Source of the DNA: CALVJJ01 sp045538425
GTDB taxonomy: Bacteria; Bacillota; Clostridia; Christensenellales; UBA1242
Reading direction: 5' to 3'
Assembly (NCBI GenBank): GCA_045538425.1
Contig: JAZSRJ010000020.1
Span: forward strand, 1-18,951
Length of the DNA: 18,951 nucleotides
Of the stretch, positions 1 through 7,465 are shown piece after piece (position 1 is the first letter of the stretch; each line of letters opens with the position of its first letter). The notes under the pieces are model-generated. The model searched no databases and had not been told where the DNA came from. It saw only the letters and a program-made list of their open reading frames with translations. The translations under genes were made by a program, and so were the position numbers.

Positions 1-1
1 C

Positions 2-772
2 CCATGGAAAAGATTGATTGTGCTGGTGGCAGGTGCTGCATTCAACTTTTTAAGTGCTATTCTATTTTCCTTCATGTTGCTTGTGATTGTAGGTAATGGT
101 ACACGTGTTGTAACTAATATTAGTTACCCAACCGAACATAACCAAACCATCCAAGTGGGTGATGTTATTACTGCTGTTAATGGTCAAAAAATAGGCTGGA
201 TTAGTGGAGATGTGTCTACACTCACAGCTTCTATTGACACTGGTGTGGATATTACACTAACCATTATTAGAGATGGCAAAAAGCAAAATATTGTTGTACA
301 AAAATCTATCTATACGACAACTGCGGAAGATGGATCAACAGTAGAAAGTAAAGTAATCGGTATTCAAAGTGGAAAATTTGCGAAAGTTGGATTTTTCCAA
401 GCAGTTGGTGAAAGTATTCCATTTACATGGGATATTGCCGTTGAAACGGTGAAATCTTTTGGACAATTGATCACAGGAAAATTGTCTTTAGATGCTGTTG
501 GAGGACCAATTACAACTATTGATATGATATCTAGTTACGCACAACAATCATGGTCTTTGTTGTTATTATTGTTGCCATTGATTGCTGTGAGTCTTGCAGT
601 GTTCAATGTGCTTCCAATTCCAGCGCTTGATGGTGCACGTATGTTGTTTGTATTATGGGAAATGATCACGAAAAAGCCTGTCAATCGCAACGTAGAAGGA
701 TGGATTCACACTGTTGGGTTATTTTTGCTATTTGGATTTGTAATAGTAGTAGATGTCCTGCATTTTATTTAA
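2..772 (+). CDS. rseP: Site-2 intramembrane zinc metalloprotease RseP/RasP, 5'-truncated by window edge
   Basis: This membrane protease cuts anti-sigma factors and signal-peptide remnants within the membrane. The reading frame is open from base 2, so the gene starts upstream. The N-terminal HExxH zinc motif and first membrane helix are therefore not in the window. What is visible, in order, is a hydrophobic helix beginning PWKRLIVLVAGAAFNF, a PDZ-like domain around bases 150-310 (VGDVITAVNGQKI), the VGGP segment near 500-510, a long leucine-rich membrane helix, the second zinc-ligand motif NVLPIPALDG at 605-634, and a final membrane helix at the C terminus. A TTG codon at base 14 could be mistaken for a start but lies inside the first conserved helix. 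The stop codon at 770-772 overlaps the AAGGAG ribosome binding site of the next gene, which suggests cotranscription. In related genomes dxr precedes this gene and ispG often follows; ispG is absent here. Confidence 0.93.
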   Translation, partial: PWKRLIVLVAGAAFNFLSAILFSFMLLVIVGNGTRVVTNISYPTEHNQTIQVGDVITAVNGQKIGWISGDVSTLTASIDTGVDITLTIIRDGKKQNIVVQKSIYTTTAEDGSTVESKVIGIQSGKFAKVGFFQAVGESIPFTWDIAVETVKSFGQLITGKLSLDAVGGPITTIDMISSYAQQSWSLLLLLLPLIAVSLAVFNVLPIPALDGARMLFVLWEMITKKPVNRNVEGWIHTVGLFLLFGFVIVVDVLHFI

Positions 773-781
773 GGAGAACAA

Positions 782-2353
782 ATGAAAAAACTTTTAGAGT
801 ATATTCATCAGTTGCATGATAACGCTTACAAAGATACAAAATTTGTAAGCGTTATTTATCATAAGAATGACAATATTTTAGAGTGTCGAATGGTATATCA
901 AGGAGATATGATTGCAGAAAAAGACAAGGAAGTAATTGAAAAAGCCATTCGTCAATACATAGAACAAGATGTTGTTGTGCAACTCAAAATGAAAAAGTCT
1001 ATCTTAGACAAAGAAGTTATTGCAATGATGATCAATCAATATCTTAAGATACAATATCCAAGTTTGTACGAATATTTTGAACAGGACAAGATGGATATTG
1101 TGATTACAAAAGATCTAGTTGATATCAATATTGGTTTTATTCCTGTCTTTTATCAGTTTTTATATAATACAGATTTCGTACGAGAAGTGATTCAATATTT
1201 GCAAAAGTATTTTTTTGCAGAATTTAATTTAACGTATTATGAGTATGGGGCTAATACGGACTTACAAGAGTCTCTTAACAAGTTGGAGAAGCAAATTGCA
1301 GATGATATCTTTGCCATGGATATCATGAAAGAAAAACGATACATTGAAGTTAGCAACGTGGAAAAGTTGGTAGGAGAAACAATTGAGATTCAACCGCTTG
1401 CGATTGCAGACCAAACGATTACGGAAGCAAATAATGTTATTTGTGGAAAAATTGGCTTTTTGCAAAAGAAGTTGTACAAACCGAAAAAAGCAACAGCGGA
1501 TACAGAAGAAAAAGCCATGTATACTTTTCAAGTAACAGACTATACTGGGTCTATTCGTTGTGTTGCATTCCCAACTAAGAAGAATATGGCACAATTAGAA
1601 ATGTTGGAAAATGACTTGGAAGTCGTTGTGGAAGGGAAGATTGATGAGTACAATGGCAATAAAAGTTTGCGTGTACAACAAGTATCGACTTGTACGATTC
1701 ATCAACCAGAAGCAAAAAATATCGAAACGCCTTTTGTGCAAAAAAGTTGTCCTGCAAGTTATCGATATGTTGTTCCACAACCATATATTATTAAAAAACA
1801 AGCGGACATGTTTTCGCTAGTAGAAAAAGAGGTGTGTCCATTCTTGCAAGGTAAAGAGTTTGTTGTATTTGACCTGGAGACAACTGGGTTAGACTTCCAA
1901 ACTAATTCTATTACCGAAATTGGTGCTGTCAAAATTAAAGATGGTAAAATCAAGGAGACTTTTACAACTTTGGTAAAACCAAAAGAAGAGATTAGTGAGG
2001 AGATCACGAGAATTACGGGGATTACCAATGCTATGGTCGCAGGTTGTAAGCCAATTGAAGATGTGGTTGGTGATTTTTATAAGTTCTGTGATGGATGTAT
2101 TTTGGTTGGACACAATATTGATTTTGACTATAAGTTTATGTACAAAGCAGGCAAAGATAGTGGTTATATTTTTGATCACGAACAAATGGATACTCTTGCA
2201 ATTGCAAGACAATATCTCAAAGGAATGAAAAATTATAAATTGGGGACAATTGCAGATTATTTGGGTGTAAAACTTGTGAATGCACATAGAGCACTCAATG
2301 ATACCATTGCAACAGCAGAAGTTTTTATCATTCTTGCTGAGAAAATACAATAA
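782..2353 (+). CDS. PolC-family protein without polymerase domain: N-terminal PolC region, OB fold and DEDDh 3'-5' exonuclease
   Basis: The 523-residue product matches the front of PolC-type DNA polymerase III but stops after the proofreading exonuclease. Residues about 1-195 look like the PolC N-terminal region. Residues about 200-305 form an OB fold, with FQVTDYTGSIRCVAF and VVVEGKIDEYNGNKSLRV. Residues about 356-523 are a DnaQ-like exonuclease with all catalytic positions: D364 and E366 in FDLETTG, D449 in HNIDFD, and H502 and D507 in HRALND. Full-length PolC is about 1,400 residues and has its exonuclease inserted inside a PHP domain. Here no PHP segment is visible between OB and exonuclease, only a linker of about 50 residues, and no PHP or polymerase sequence follows. 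The linker contains QADMF at residues 340-344, resembling a beta-clamp-binding motif. The start ATG has AAGGAG at 771-776. The function is inferred to be a stand-alone 3'-5' exonuclease on DNA; its partner and substrate are unknown. Confidence 0.85.
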   Translation: MKKLLEYIHQLHDNAYKDTKFVSVIYHKNDNILECRMVYQGDMIAEKDKEVIEKAIRQYIEQDVVVQLKMKKSILDKEVIAMMINQYLKIQYPSLYEYFEQDKMDIVITKDLVDINIGFIPVFYQFLYNTDFVREVIQYLQKYFFAEFNLTYYEYGANTDLQESLNKLEKQIADDIFAMDIMKEKRYIEVSNVEKLVGETIEIQPLAIADQTITEANNVICGKIGFLQKKLYKPKKATADTEEKAMYTFQVTDYTGSIRCVAFPTKKNMAQLEMLENDLEVVVEGKIDEYNGNKSLRVQQVSTCTIHQPEAKNIETPFVQKSCPASYRYVVPQPYIIKKQADMFSLVEKEVCPFLQGKEFVVFDLETTGLDFQTNSITEIGAVKIKDGKIKETFTTLVKPKEEISEEITRITGITNAMVAGCKPIEDVVGDFYKFCDGCILVGHNIDFDYKFMYKAGKDSGYIFDHEQMDTLAIARQYLKGMKNYKLGTIADYLGVKLVNAHRALNDTIATAEVFIILAEKIQ

Positions 2354-2368
2354 TTTTCATAAAAACCC

Positions 2369-2397
2369 TTGTTTTTTAAGGATTATTGTGTTACACT
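2369..2397 (+). promoter_or_regulatory. SigA-type promoter with extended -10 for the rimP operon
   Basis: TTGTTT at 2369-2374 serves as a weak -35. TACACT at 2392-2397 serves as -10, with 17 bp spacing. A TG dinucleotide at 2389-2390 sits one base upstream of the -10, giving the extended -10 form TGTTACACT. Transcription would start near 2403-2405, just upstream of the leader hairpin. Confidence 0.55.
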
Positions 2398-2416
2398 ATA
2401 GATGCTAATAATGTTA

Positions 2417-2451
2417 CTATAAGAGTGGGAAAGCAATTCTCACTCTTATAG
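2417..2451 (+). promoter_or_regulatory. Hairpin in the rimP 5' leader, possible attenuator or terminator
   Basis: CTATAAGAGTG at 2417-2427 is perfectly complementary to CACTCTTATAG at 2441-2451. The pairing continues inward through G-T, G-C and two A-T pairs, giving a stem of about 15 bp around a 5-base loop. Five T residues follow at 2452-2456, then the rimP ribosome binding site AAGGAAGG at 2460-2467. The structure could end transcripts coming from rseP and the PolC-like gene, regulate rimP-nusA, or both. The sequence alone does not decide. Confidence 0.6.
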
Positions 2452-2472
2452 TTTTTGAAAAGGAAGGTTAGT

Positions 2473-2937
2473 ATGTCAAGTAAAAAAGTGTCTGTGGTTG
2501 CAGAAGAAGTCTGCCAACCAATCATCGAACAACTAGGGTACGAACTGGTTGATATCGAGTACAAGAAGAATCATGATGGATATCATCTCACTGTCACAAT
2601 TGACAAAGATGGTGGCATAGATATCACTGATTGCGAAACAGTGCATCGAGCAATTGATGAGCCTCTAGATATTGCAGATCCAACGAGTGGTGCTTCTTAT
2701 ACACTTAATGTATCTTCATGTGGACTAGATAGACCACTCAAAAAAGAGTGTGATTATCGTCGTAATATGGGGAAAGAGATTAGTGTAAAACTATTTAACA
2801 AAATCAATGATACAAAACTTTTGCAAGGCATACTGGTTGCTTATTCTGACAAAGATTTTGTTTTGAATGTGAATAATGAAGAGATAACAATACAAAAAGA
2901 AATGGTAGCATTAGCTGAACCAGTGATAAAATTTTAA
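2473..2937 (+). CDS. rimP: Ribosome maturation factor RimP
   Basis: RimP binds the free 30S subunit and helps its late assembly in the cytoplasm. The 154-residue product has the typical two-domain layout. The N-terminal domain contains GYELVDIEYKK and the hallmark SSCGLDRPL (usually SSPGLDRPL), and the C-terminal beta-barrel domain begins near GKEISVKL. The start is the ATG at 2473 because AAGGAAGG at 2460-2467 sits 5 bases upstream. A TTG six codons earlier stays in frame but would precede the ribosome binding site. The gene is first in a long operon, and its stop codon overlaps the AAGGAGA site of nusA, the usual Firmicute rimP-nusA pairing. The Pro-to-Cys change in the SSPG motif is a small departure from the common form. 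Confidence 0.95.
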   Translation: MSSKKVSVVAEEVCQPIIEQLGYELVDIEYKKNHDGYHLTVTIDKDGGIDITDCETVHRAIDEPLDIADPTSGASYTLNVSSCGLDRPLKKECDYRRNMGKEISVKLFNKINDTKLLQGILVAYSDKDFVLNVNNEEITIQKEMVALAEPVIKF

Positions 2938-2949
2938 GGAGAAATAACA

Positions 2950-4077
2950 ATGGTTAGTAAAGATTTTTTTCAAGCGTTAAGAGATTTGGAAGAACAAAAA
3001 GGTATCAATAAAGAGTTTTTTAAGGAAGCATTAGAGTCTGCTTTAACAAGTGCTTACAAAAAGCATTATGGTGAAGCAAAAAGTGCTGAAGTAAAACTCA
3101 ATGAAGAAAAGAATACAATTAAGGTATATTCTTACAAAACAATCGTAGAAGAAGTTGTTGATCCAGACAAAGAGATGACTCTACTTGAGGCTAAAACAAT
3201 TAAAAAGAGTTACAAATTGGGTGATATTGTTCCTCATGAAGAAACTCCAAAAGATTTTGGTCGTATTGCTGCTCAAACTGCAAAACAAGTAGTTATGCAA
3301 AAACTTAGAGAAGCAGAACGTGGCAGAATCATGAAAGAAGTCAATACAAAACAAGACGAGATTTTGACAGCAATTGTTAGACGTGTAGAAGGTGACAATG
3401 TATATTGTGATCTAGGTATTACTGATGTAGAAGGCGTGCTTTCTGGTAGAGACAAAATTCCTGGTGAGAATTATGTGATCAATTCTAGAATCAAAGTGTA
3501 CGTTAAGTCTGTAAGAGAGAGTTACAATATGTCATATGTACAACTTAGCCGTACCAACGCTAATTTTGTAAAAAGATTGATGGAGATTGAGATTCCAGAG
3601 ATTGCAACTGGGGAAGTAGAGATCAAGTCTATTGTTCGTGAAGCTGGATACAGAACAAAAGTGGCTGTCTATACGAAAAATGTTAATCTAGATGCTATTG
3701 GTGCATGTATTGGTAACAAAGGACAAAGAATCAACAGTATCATTAGCGAAATTAATGGTGAAAAGATTGATTTGATTCCTTGGAGCGAAACTCCAGCAGT
3801 CTTCATTGCTAATGCGCTTAGCCCAGCAACAGTTGTATCTGTGACCGTCAATGAACTTGACAGAACAAGTCTAGCAGTTGTTCCTGATGACAAGTTGTCT
3901 TTAGCTATTGGTAAGAATGGTCAAAACGTAAGACTTGCTGTGAGACTTACCAATTGGAAAATTGATGTAAAACCTCAAAGTGCAATGAAAGAGGAAGAAC
4001 AAAAATTAGAAGAAGATTCTAACTTTGATTCATTATTCATCAACGACAATGTATTTGATGATTTAGACGAGGAGTAA
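2950..4077 (+). CDS. nusA: Transcription termination/antitermination factor NusA
   Basis: NusA binds RNA polymerase and nascent RNA, promotes pausing and hairpin-dependent termination, and joins NusB-NusE antitermination complexes on rRNA operons. The 375-residue product matches the usual Firmicute size. An N-terminal polymerase-binding domain covers residues about 1-125. An S1 domain lies around 135-200. Tandem KH domains follow, with GNKG at 255-258 and GKNG at 321-324. The tail after about residue 345 is strongly acidic and ends FDDLDEE. There are no C-terminal acidic repeats of the E. coli type, as expected in Firmicutes. The ribosome binding site AAGGAGA at 2936-2942 precedes the ATG. 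NusB is encoded about 11 kb downstream in the same window. Confidence 0.97.
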   Translation: MVSKDFFQALRDLEEQKGINKEFFKEALESALTSAYKKHYGEAKSAEVKLNEEKNTIKVYSYKTIVEEVVDPDKEMTLLEAKTIKKSYKLGDIVPHEETPKDFGRIAAQTAKQVVMQKLREAERGRIMKEVNTKQDEILTAIVRRVEGDNVYCDLGITDVEGVLSGRDKIPGENYVINSRIKVYVKSVRESYNMSYVQLSRTNANFVKRLMEIEIPEIATGEVEIKSIVREAGYRTKVAVYTKNVNLDAIGACIGNKGQRINSIISEINGEKIDLIPWSETPAVFIANALSPATVVSVTVNELDRTSLAVVPDDKLSLAIGKNGQNVRLAVRLTNWKIDVKPQSAMKEEEQKLEEDSNFDSLFINDNVFDDLDEE

Positions 4078-4079
4078 TT

Positions 4080-4340
4080 ATGACAAAAGTACCCAACAGA
4101 ATGTGTGTCGCTTGTCGAGAAAGAAAAGAAAAACAAGACTTGATGCGTTTCGTGAAAACGGATGAGGGTATTGTACTTGACCAAACAAAATCTATTAATG
4201 GTAGAGGATTTTACCTCTGCCATAATATGGATTGTTATCAACTAATGTGTAAGAAAAAAATACTCAACAAAATGCTATCTAGATTGGTAACAGATGAAGA
4301 ATACAACAAAATTAAGGAGTACATCGATGAAAAAAAGTGA
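4080..4340 (+). CDS. rnpM: YlxR/RnpM family RNase P modulator
   Basis: This small RNA-binding protein of the YlxR family is reported in B. subtilis to modulate RNase P activity. The 86-residue product shows the family signatures: PNRMCVACRERK near the N terminus, with C9 and C12 spaced CxxC, and GRGFYLC at residues 41-47. Additional cysteines lie at 52 and 57. The nusA-rnpM-ylxQ-infB position is standard in Firmicutes. A GAGGAG site overlapping the nusA stop lies 5 bases before the ATG. The gene overlaps the start of ylxQ by 14 bp, which indicates translational coupling. Confidence 0.92.
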   Translation: MTKVPNRMCVACRERKEKQDLMRFVKTDEGIVLDQTKSINGRGFYLCHNMDCYQLMCKKKILNKMLSRLVTDEEYNKIKEYIDEKK

Positions 4341-4638
4341 TGCATATATTGGTTTTGCTGTAAAAAAGGGTAGTATTATTTATGGATTTGATGCTTTGTG
4401 TGAAAGACCTCATAAGGCAAAATTGATTCTTGTAGACAAAACAACCAATCCAAAAATAGTAAACAAATTAGAAAGTCTGCGAGATTATATACCTTGCAAA
4501 ATGGCAATGTTGACCACAACAACAATCGCAGATATATTAAAGACTTATAACACAAAAGTATTGACGATTACCGATAGTGGACTAGCCAAAACCATCTACA
4601 ATACTTGTGAAGATATAGAAAAAATGACAACGAAATAA
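4327..4638 (+). CDS. ylxQ: YlxQ, L7Ae-family RNA-binding protein
   Basis: The 103-residue product belongs to the L7Ae/L30e/S12e family of small alpha-beta-alpha RNA-binding proteins, whose members typically recognise kink-turns. The recognisable features are YIGFAVKKGSIIYGFDAL near the N terminus, the strand KAKLILVDKTTN, and a C-terminal strand VLTITDSGLAKTI. The start is ATG 4327 because AAGGAG at 4314-4319 lies 7 bases upstream; an in-frame ATG at 4294 lies before that site and deep in rnpM. The gene overlaps rnpM by 14 bp. Its position before infB is the classic one. The precise RNA target is not established for most members. Confidence 0.88.
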   Translation: MKKSDAYIGFAVKKGSIIYGFDALCERPHKAKLILVDKTTNPKIVNKLESLRDYIPCKMAMLTTTTIADILKTYNTKVLTITDSGLAKTIYNTCEDIEKMTTK

Positions 4639-4657
4639 ATAAAGAGGTAAGATTTCT

Positions 4658-7099
4658 TTGGAAAAACAAAACGTAAAACAAACTAACACAACTGTAACAT
4701 TTGAGAATTTGAAACAAATTAATGTAATTTTGCAAAAAGGTGAACTTAATTCTATTTTGTCTGTATCAAAAAATGCAAAATCTACTTTAGATCAATATGC
4801 GAAAAGATTGTTGGAACAATCTAGAAAAATGGGTGTTGTTCAAAAACAAGAACCAAAAGTTGTAGAGAAAGCAGAGGTTGTACAAAAACCAGTTGTAGAA
4901 CAAAAACGCACAACAACAACCAATATGGCTAATGCAAATTATCGCAGTCAAAACAACAATTACTCTCGCAACAATCAAACTAGAGATGGTAGACCACAAA
5001 ACAATCGTTTTGAACAAAACGGACAAAGACAAAATTCTCAAAATGACAATAAAAAGAATATGGCAAGACCACAAGGGCAAGGTAGACCTGCTCCAAGTTT
5101 TTCACGTCCTGAAAGACCAGAGAAATTAGATATACTCCAAACAAAACAAGAAAGATTGGTTGGTAACAAAAACAAAACTCATAAGCCTAGTGATGACCAT
5201 GATAAGAAAGTTAATGTTAAAAAGGATAAATTCCGTTTTGACTTTAGTGTTAATGAAGAGGATATGGACGAAACCGGCAGAATGGGTAGAGTTCGTACAA
5301 AATTAAAGAAGGCAACAAAACCTGCAAAACCAATTGAAAAAACAGTGATTGAAAATGCAAGTATTACAACCAACAACTTAACTGTTAAGATTTTGTCTGA
5401 AAAAATTGGTAAACCAGCAACCGAAATTATTAAAAAATTCATGTTGCTTGGTATGATGCTCAATATCAATAGTCCAATTGACTTTGAAACAGCAGAACTT
5501 GTTGCTAGTGAATTTGGTATTACACTTAATTATGCAGTAGAACAAACTACAGAAGAAAAAGTGAAAGAGATGTTTGCGAATATGGATGCAACAACAGAAA
5601 AACGTCCTCCAATTGTGACTGTAATGGGTCACGTTGATCATGGTAAAACATCTTTGCTTGACTATATTAGAAAAACAAACGTAACTTCTGGTGAAGCTGG
5701 TGGTATTACACAACATATTGGTGCTTACTCAATTGAAGTTAATAACAACAAAATTACCTTCATTGATACTCCTGGACACGCTGCATTCACTGCAATGCGT
5801 CAAAGAGGTGCACAAGTAACTGACCTTGCTATTTTGATTGTTGCTGCCGATGATGGTATCATGCCTCAAACAGTAGAAGCAATTCATCATATCAAAGATG
5901 CAAAAGTCCCTATGATTGTTGCGATCAATAAGGTAGACAAACCAGAAGCAAACATTGAGAGAATTAAACAACAACTAACAGAACATGACGTGCTTCCAGA
6001 AGAATGGGGTGGTGAAGTTATTTGTGAACCAATTAGCGCTAAGAGTGGATTTGGTATTGATAAGTTATTAGAAGATATTCTACTTGTTGCAGATATGGAA
6101 GAATTGAAAGCCAATTCTGATGTTGCTGCAATGGGTACAGTGCTAGAAGCAAAAGTAGACAAAGGTCGTGGTATTGTTGCCAATATCATTGTTAAGAATG
6201 GTACATTGCATGTTGGAGATTATGTTGCATGCGGTACAAGTTATGGGAAAGTAAGAGCAATGATGGATCATACTGGTAAGAGTATTGTGAAAGCATTGCC
6301 AAGTACTGCAGTATCTATGCTTGGTTTAGATTCTGTACCAGATGCGGGTGATATTGTCTATGTTCTAGATGAAAAGATGGCAAAAGATTTGGTTGCTGAG
6401 CGTATCAATGCACAAAAAGTGGAAAAGACAAAATCAACCAATGGTGTTAACTTGGAAGATTTCTTAAGTACACCAAAAGATCAAGTGCTTAAGACTTACA
6501 ATATCTTAATTAAAGCAGACGTGCAAGGTTCTGCAGAAGCCTTGGAGTCTACGCTTACATCTATTAAGAATGAAGAAGTGAAGATTGATTGCGTGGCTAG
6601 TTCTGTAGGGCTTATTAATGAAAGTGATGTATTGCTTGCTAAAGCTAGTAATGCAATGATTATTGGATTCAATGTAAAACCTGATCCAAAAGCAAAACAA
6701 CTTGCAGAACGTAATGGTGTAGAAATCAAATTCTATAAGATTATTTATGAAGCAGTTGATGAATTAAAAACAATCATTGACAAAATGATGACTCCAAAAT
6801 ACGAAGAAAAAGTAATTGGTAGAGTGGAAGTTAGACATATCTTTAAGATCAGTGCTATTGGTACTATTGCCGGTTCTTATGTGCTTGATGGTCAAGTCAA
6901 TCGTACAAGTAAAGTAAGAGTATATAGAGGAAAAGATTTGGTTACCACAGCAGATATTGCTAGTTTGCAACAAGGTAAAGACAATGCAAAAACTATGAAA
7001 GCTGGTTTTGAATGTGGTATCAAATTAAAAGACTTCGATGATATCAAAGAAGGCGATATCTTAGAAGTATTCGAATTGGTCGAAATTAAAAAAGCATAA
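4658..7099 (+). CDS. infB: Translation initiation factor IF-2
   Basis: IF-2 is the GTPase that places fMet-tRNA on the 30S subunit and promotes subunit joining. The 813-residue product has a long disordered N-terminal region rich in Q, N, R and K (about residues 85-170). An IF2_N helical domain follows near 235-290. The G domain carries GHVDHGKT at 324-331, DTPGH at 370-374, NKVD at 424-427 and SAK from 460. Beta-barrel domain II, domain III and the fMet-tRNA-binding domain IV complete the protein. The start is a TTG with AAGAGGTAAG ending 6 bases upstream. No ATG occurs in frame until residue 58, so the TTG start is well supported. This non-ATG start may limit translation. Several enteric and Bacillus IF-2 genes have internal starts; none was confirmed here. 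Confidence 0.97.
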   Translation: MEKQNVKQTNTTVTFENLKQINVILQKGELNSILSVSKNAKSTLDQYAKRLLEQSRKMGVVQKQEPKVVEKAEVVQKPVVEQKRTTTTNMANANYRSQNNNYSRNNQTRDGRPQNNRFEQNGQRQNSQNDNKKNMARPQGQGRPAPSFSRPERPEKLDILQTKQERLVGNKNKTHKPSDDHDKKVNVKKDKFRFDFSVNEEDMDETGRMGRVRTKLKKATKPAKPIEKTVIENASITTNNLTVKILSEKIGKPATEIIKKFMLLGMMLNINSPIDFETAELVASEFGITLNYAVEQTTEEKVKEMFANMDATTEKRPPIVTVMGHVDHGKTSLLDYIRKTNVTSGEAGGITQHIGAYSIEVNNNKITFIDTPGHAAFTAMRQRGAQVTDLAILIVAADDGIMPQTVEAIHHIKDAKVPMIVAINKVDKPEANIERIKQQLTEHDVLPEEWGGEVICEPISAKSGFGIDKLLEDILLVADMEELKANSDVAAMGTVLEAKVDKGRGIVANIIVKNGTLHVGDYVACGTSYGKVRAMMDHTGKSIVKALPSTAVSMLGLDSVPDAGDIVYVLDEKMAKDLVAERINAQKVEKTKSTNGVNLEDFLSTPKDQVLKTYNILIKADVQGSAEALESTLTSIKNEEVKIDCVASSVGLINESDVLLAKASNAMIIGFNVKPDPKAKQLAERNGVEIKFYKIIYEAVDELKTIIDKMMTPKYEEKVIGRVEVRHIFKISAIGTIAGSYVLDGQVNRTSKVRVYRGKDLVTTADIASLQQGKDNAKTMKAGFECGIKLKDFDDIKEGDILEVFELVEIKKA

Positions 7100-7111
7100 A
7101 GGAGATACAAT

Positions 7112-7462
7112 ATGGGTGGAAGAATATTGAAAGTAAATGCAGAACTACAAAAAGCGATTAGTGAAGTGTTGACATACGAAATTAAAAATCCATTAATTAC
7201 AGGTATTATTACTGTTACAAGAGTGGAGACAACACAAGATTTGGATTTTGCAAAAGTCTATGTAAGTATTTTTACAAAAGACAATGTACAAGATGTATTT
7301 AATCAAATTCTTCACTCAGCTCGCTTTATTCGTAAAGAAGTTGCAGGCAAAATTAATTTGAGAAAAATGCCATACCTTAATTTCATTTTGGATGATGGAA
7401 TTGATTATACCAACAAAATTGAAGATATGTTGGAAAAGATAAAAGAAGATAAAAAGGATTAA
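7112..7462 (+). CDS. rbfA: 30S ribosome-binding factor RbfA
   Basis: RbfA is a KH-type protein that binds immature 30S subunits near the 16S rRNA 5' helix and aids late processing, also under cold conditions. The 116-residue product is the usual length. It shows the family pattern of an N-terminal helix (ILKVNAELQKAISEVL), then GIITVTRVETTQDLDFAKVYVSIF, and the closing PYLNFILDDGIDYTNKIEDML. The infB stop is followed directly by AAGGAGA at 7098-7104, 7 bases before the ATG. The infB-rbfA-nrnA-truB order is the standard Firmicute arrangement. Confidence 0.95.
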   Translation: MGGRILKVNAELQKAISEVLTYEIKNPLITGIITVTRVETTQDLDFAKVYVSIFTKDNVQDVFNQILHSARFIRKEVAGKINLRKMPYLNFILDDGIDYTNKIEDMLEKIKEDKKD

Positions 7463-7465
7463 TCT

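Noticed and set aside
1889..2350. A 153-codon open frame on the minus strand inside the PolC-like gene
   Set aside because: It is antisense to a strongly conserved exonuclease, has no recognisable domain and is rich in Cys, Ile and Asn as expected from the complement of an AT-rich gene.
2367..2381. Small hairpin CCTT/AAGG as terminator for the PolC-like gene
   Set aside because: The stem is only four base pairs and the T-run is in the loop rather than after the stem.
2354..2472. Frameshifted remainder of polC after the stop at 2353
   Set aside because: Only 119 bases separate the stop from rimP, and none of the frames there shows PHP or polymerase sequence, so a simple frameshift does not explain the short protein.
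5005..5100. Tandem repeat in the IF-2 N-terminal region
   Set aside because: The recurrence of CAA- and AAC-rich codons reflects amino-acid composition; no unit repeats with fixed length.
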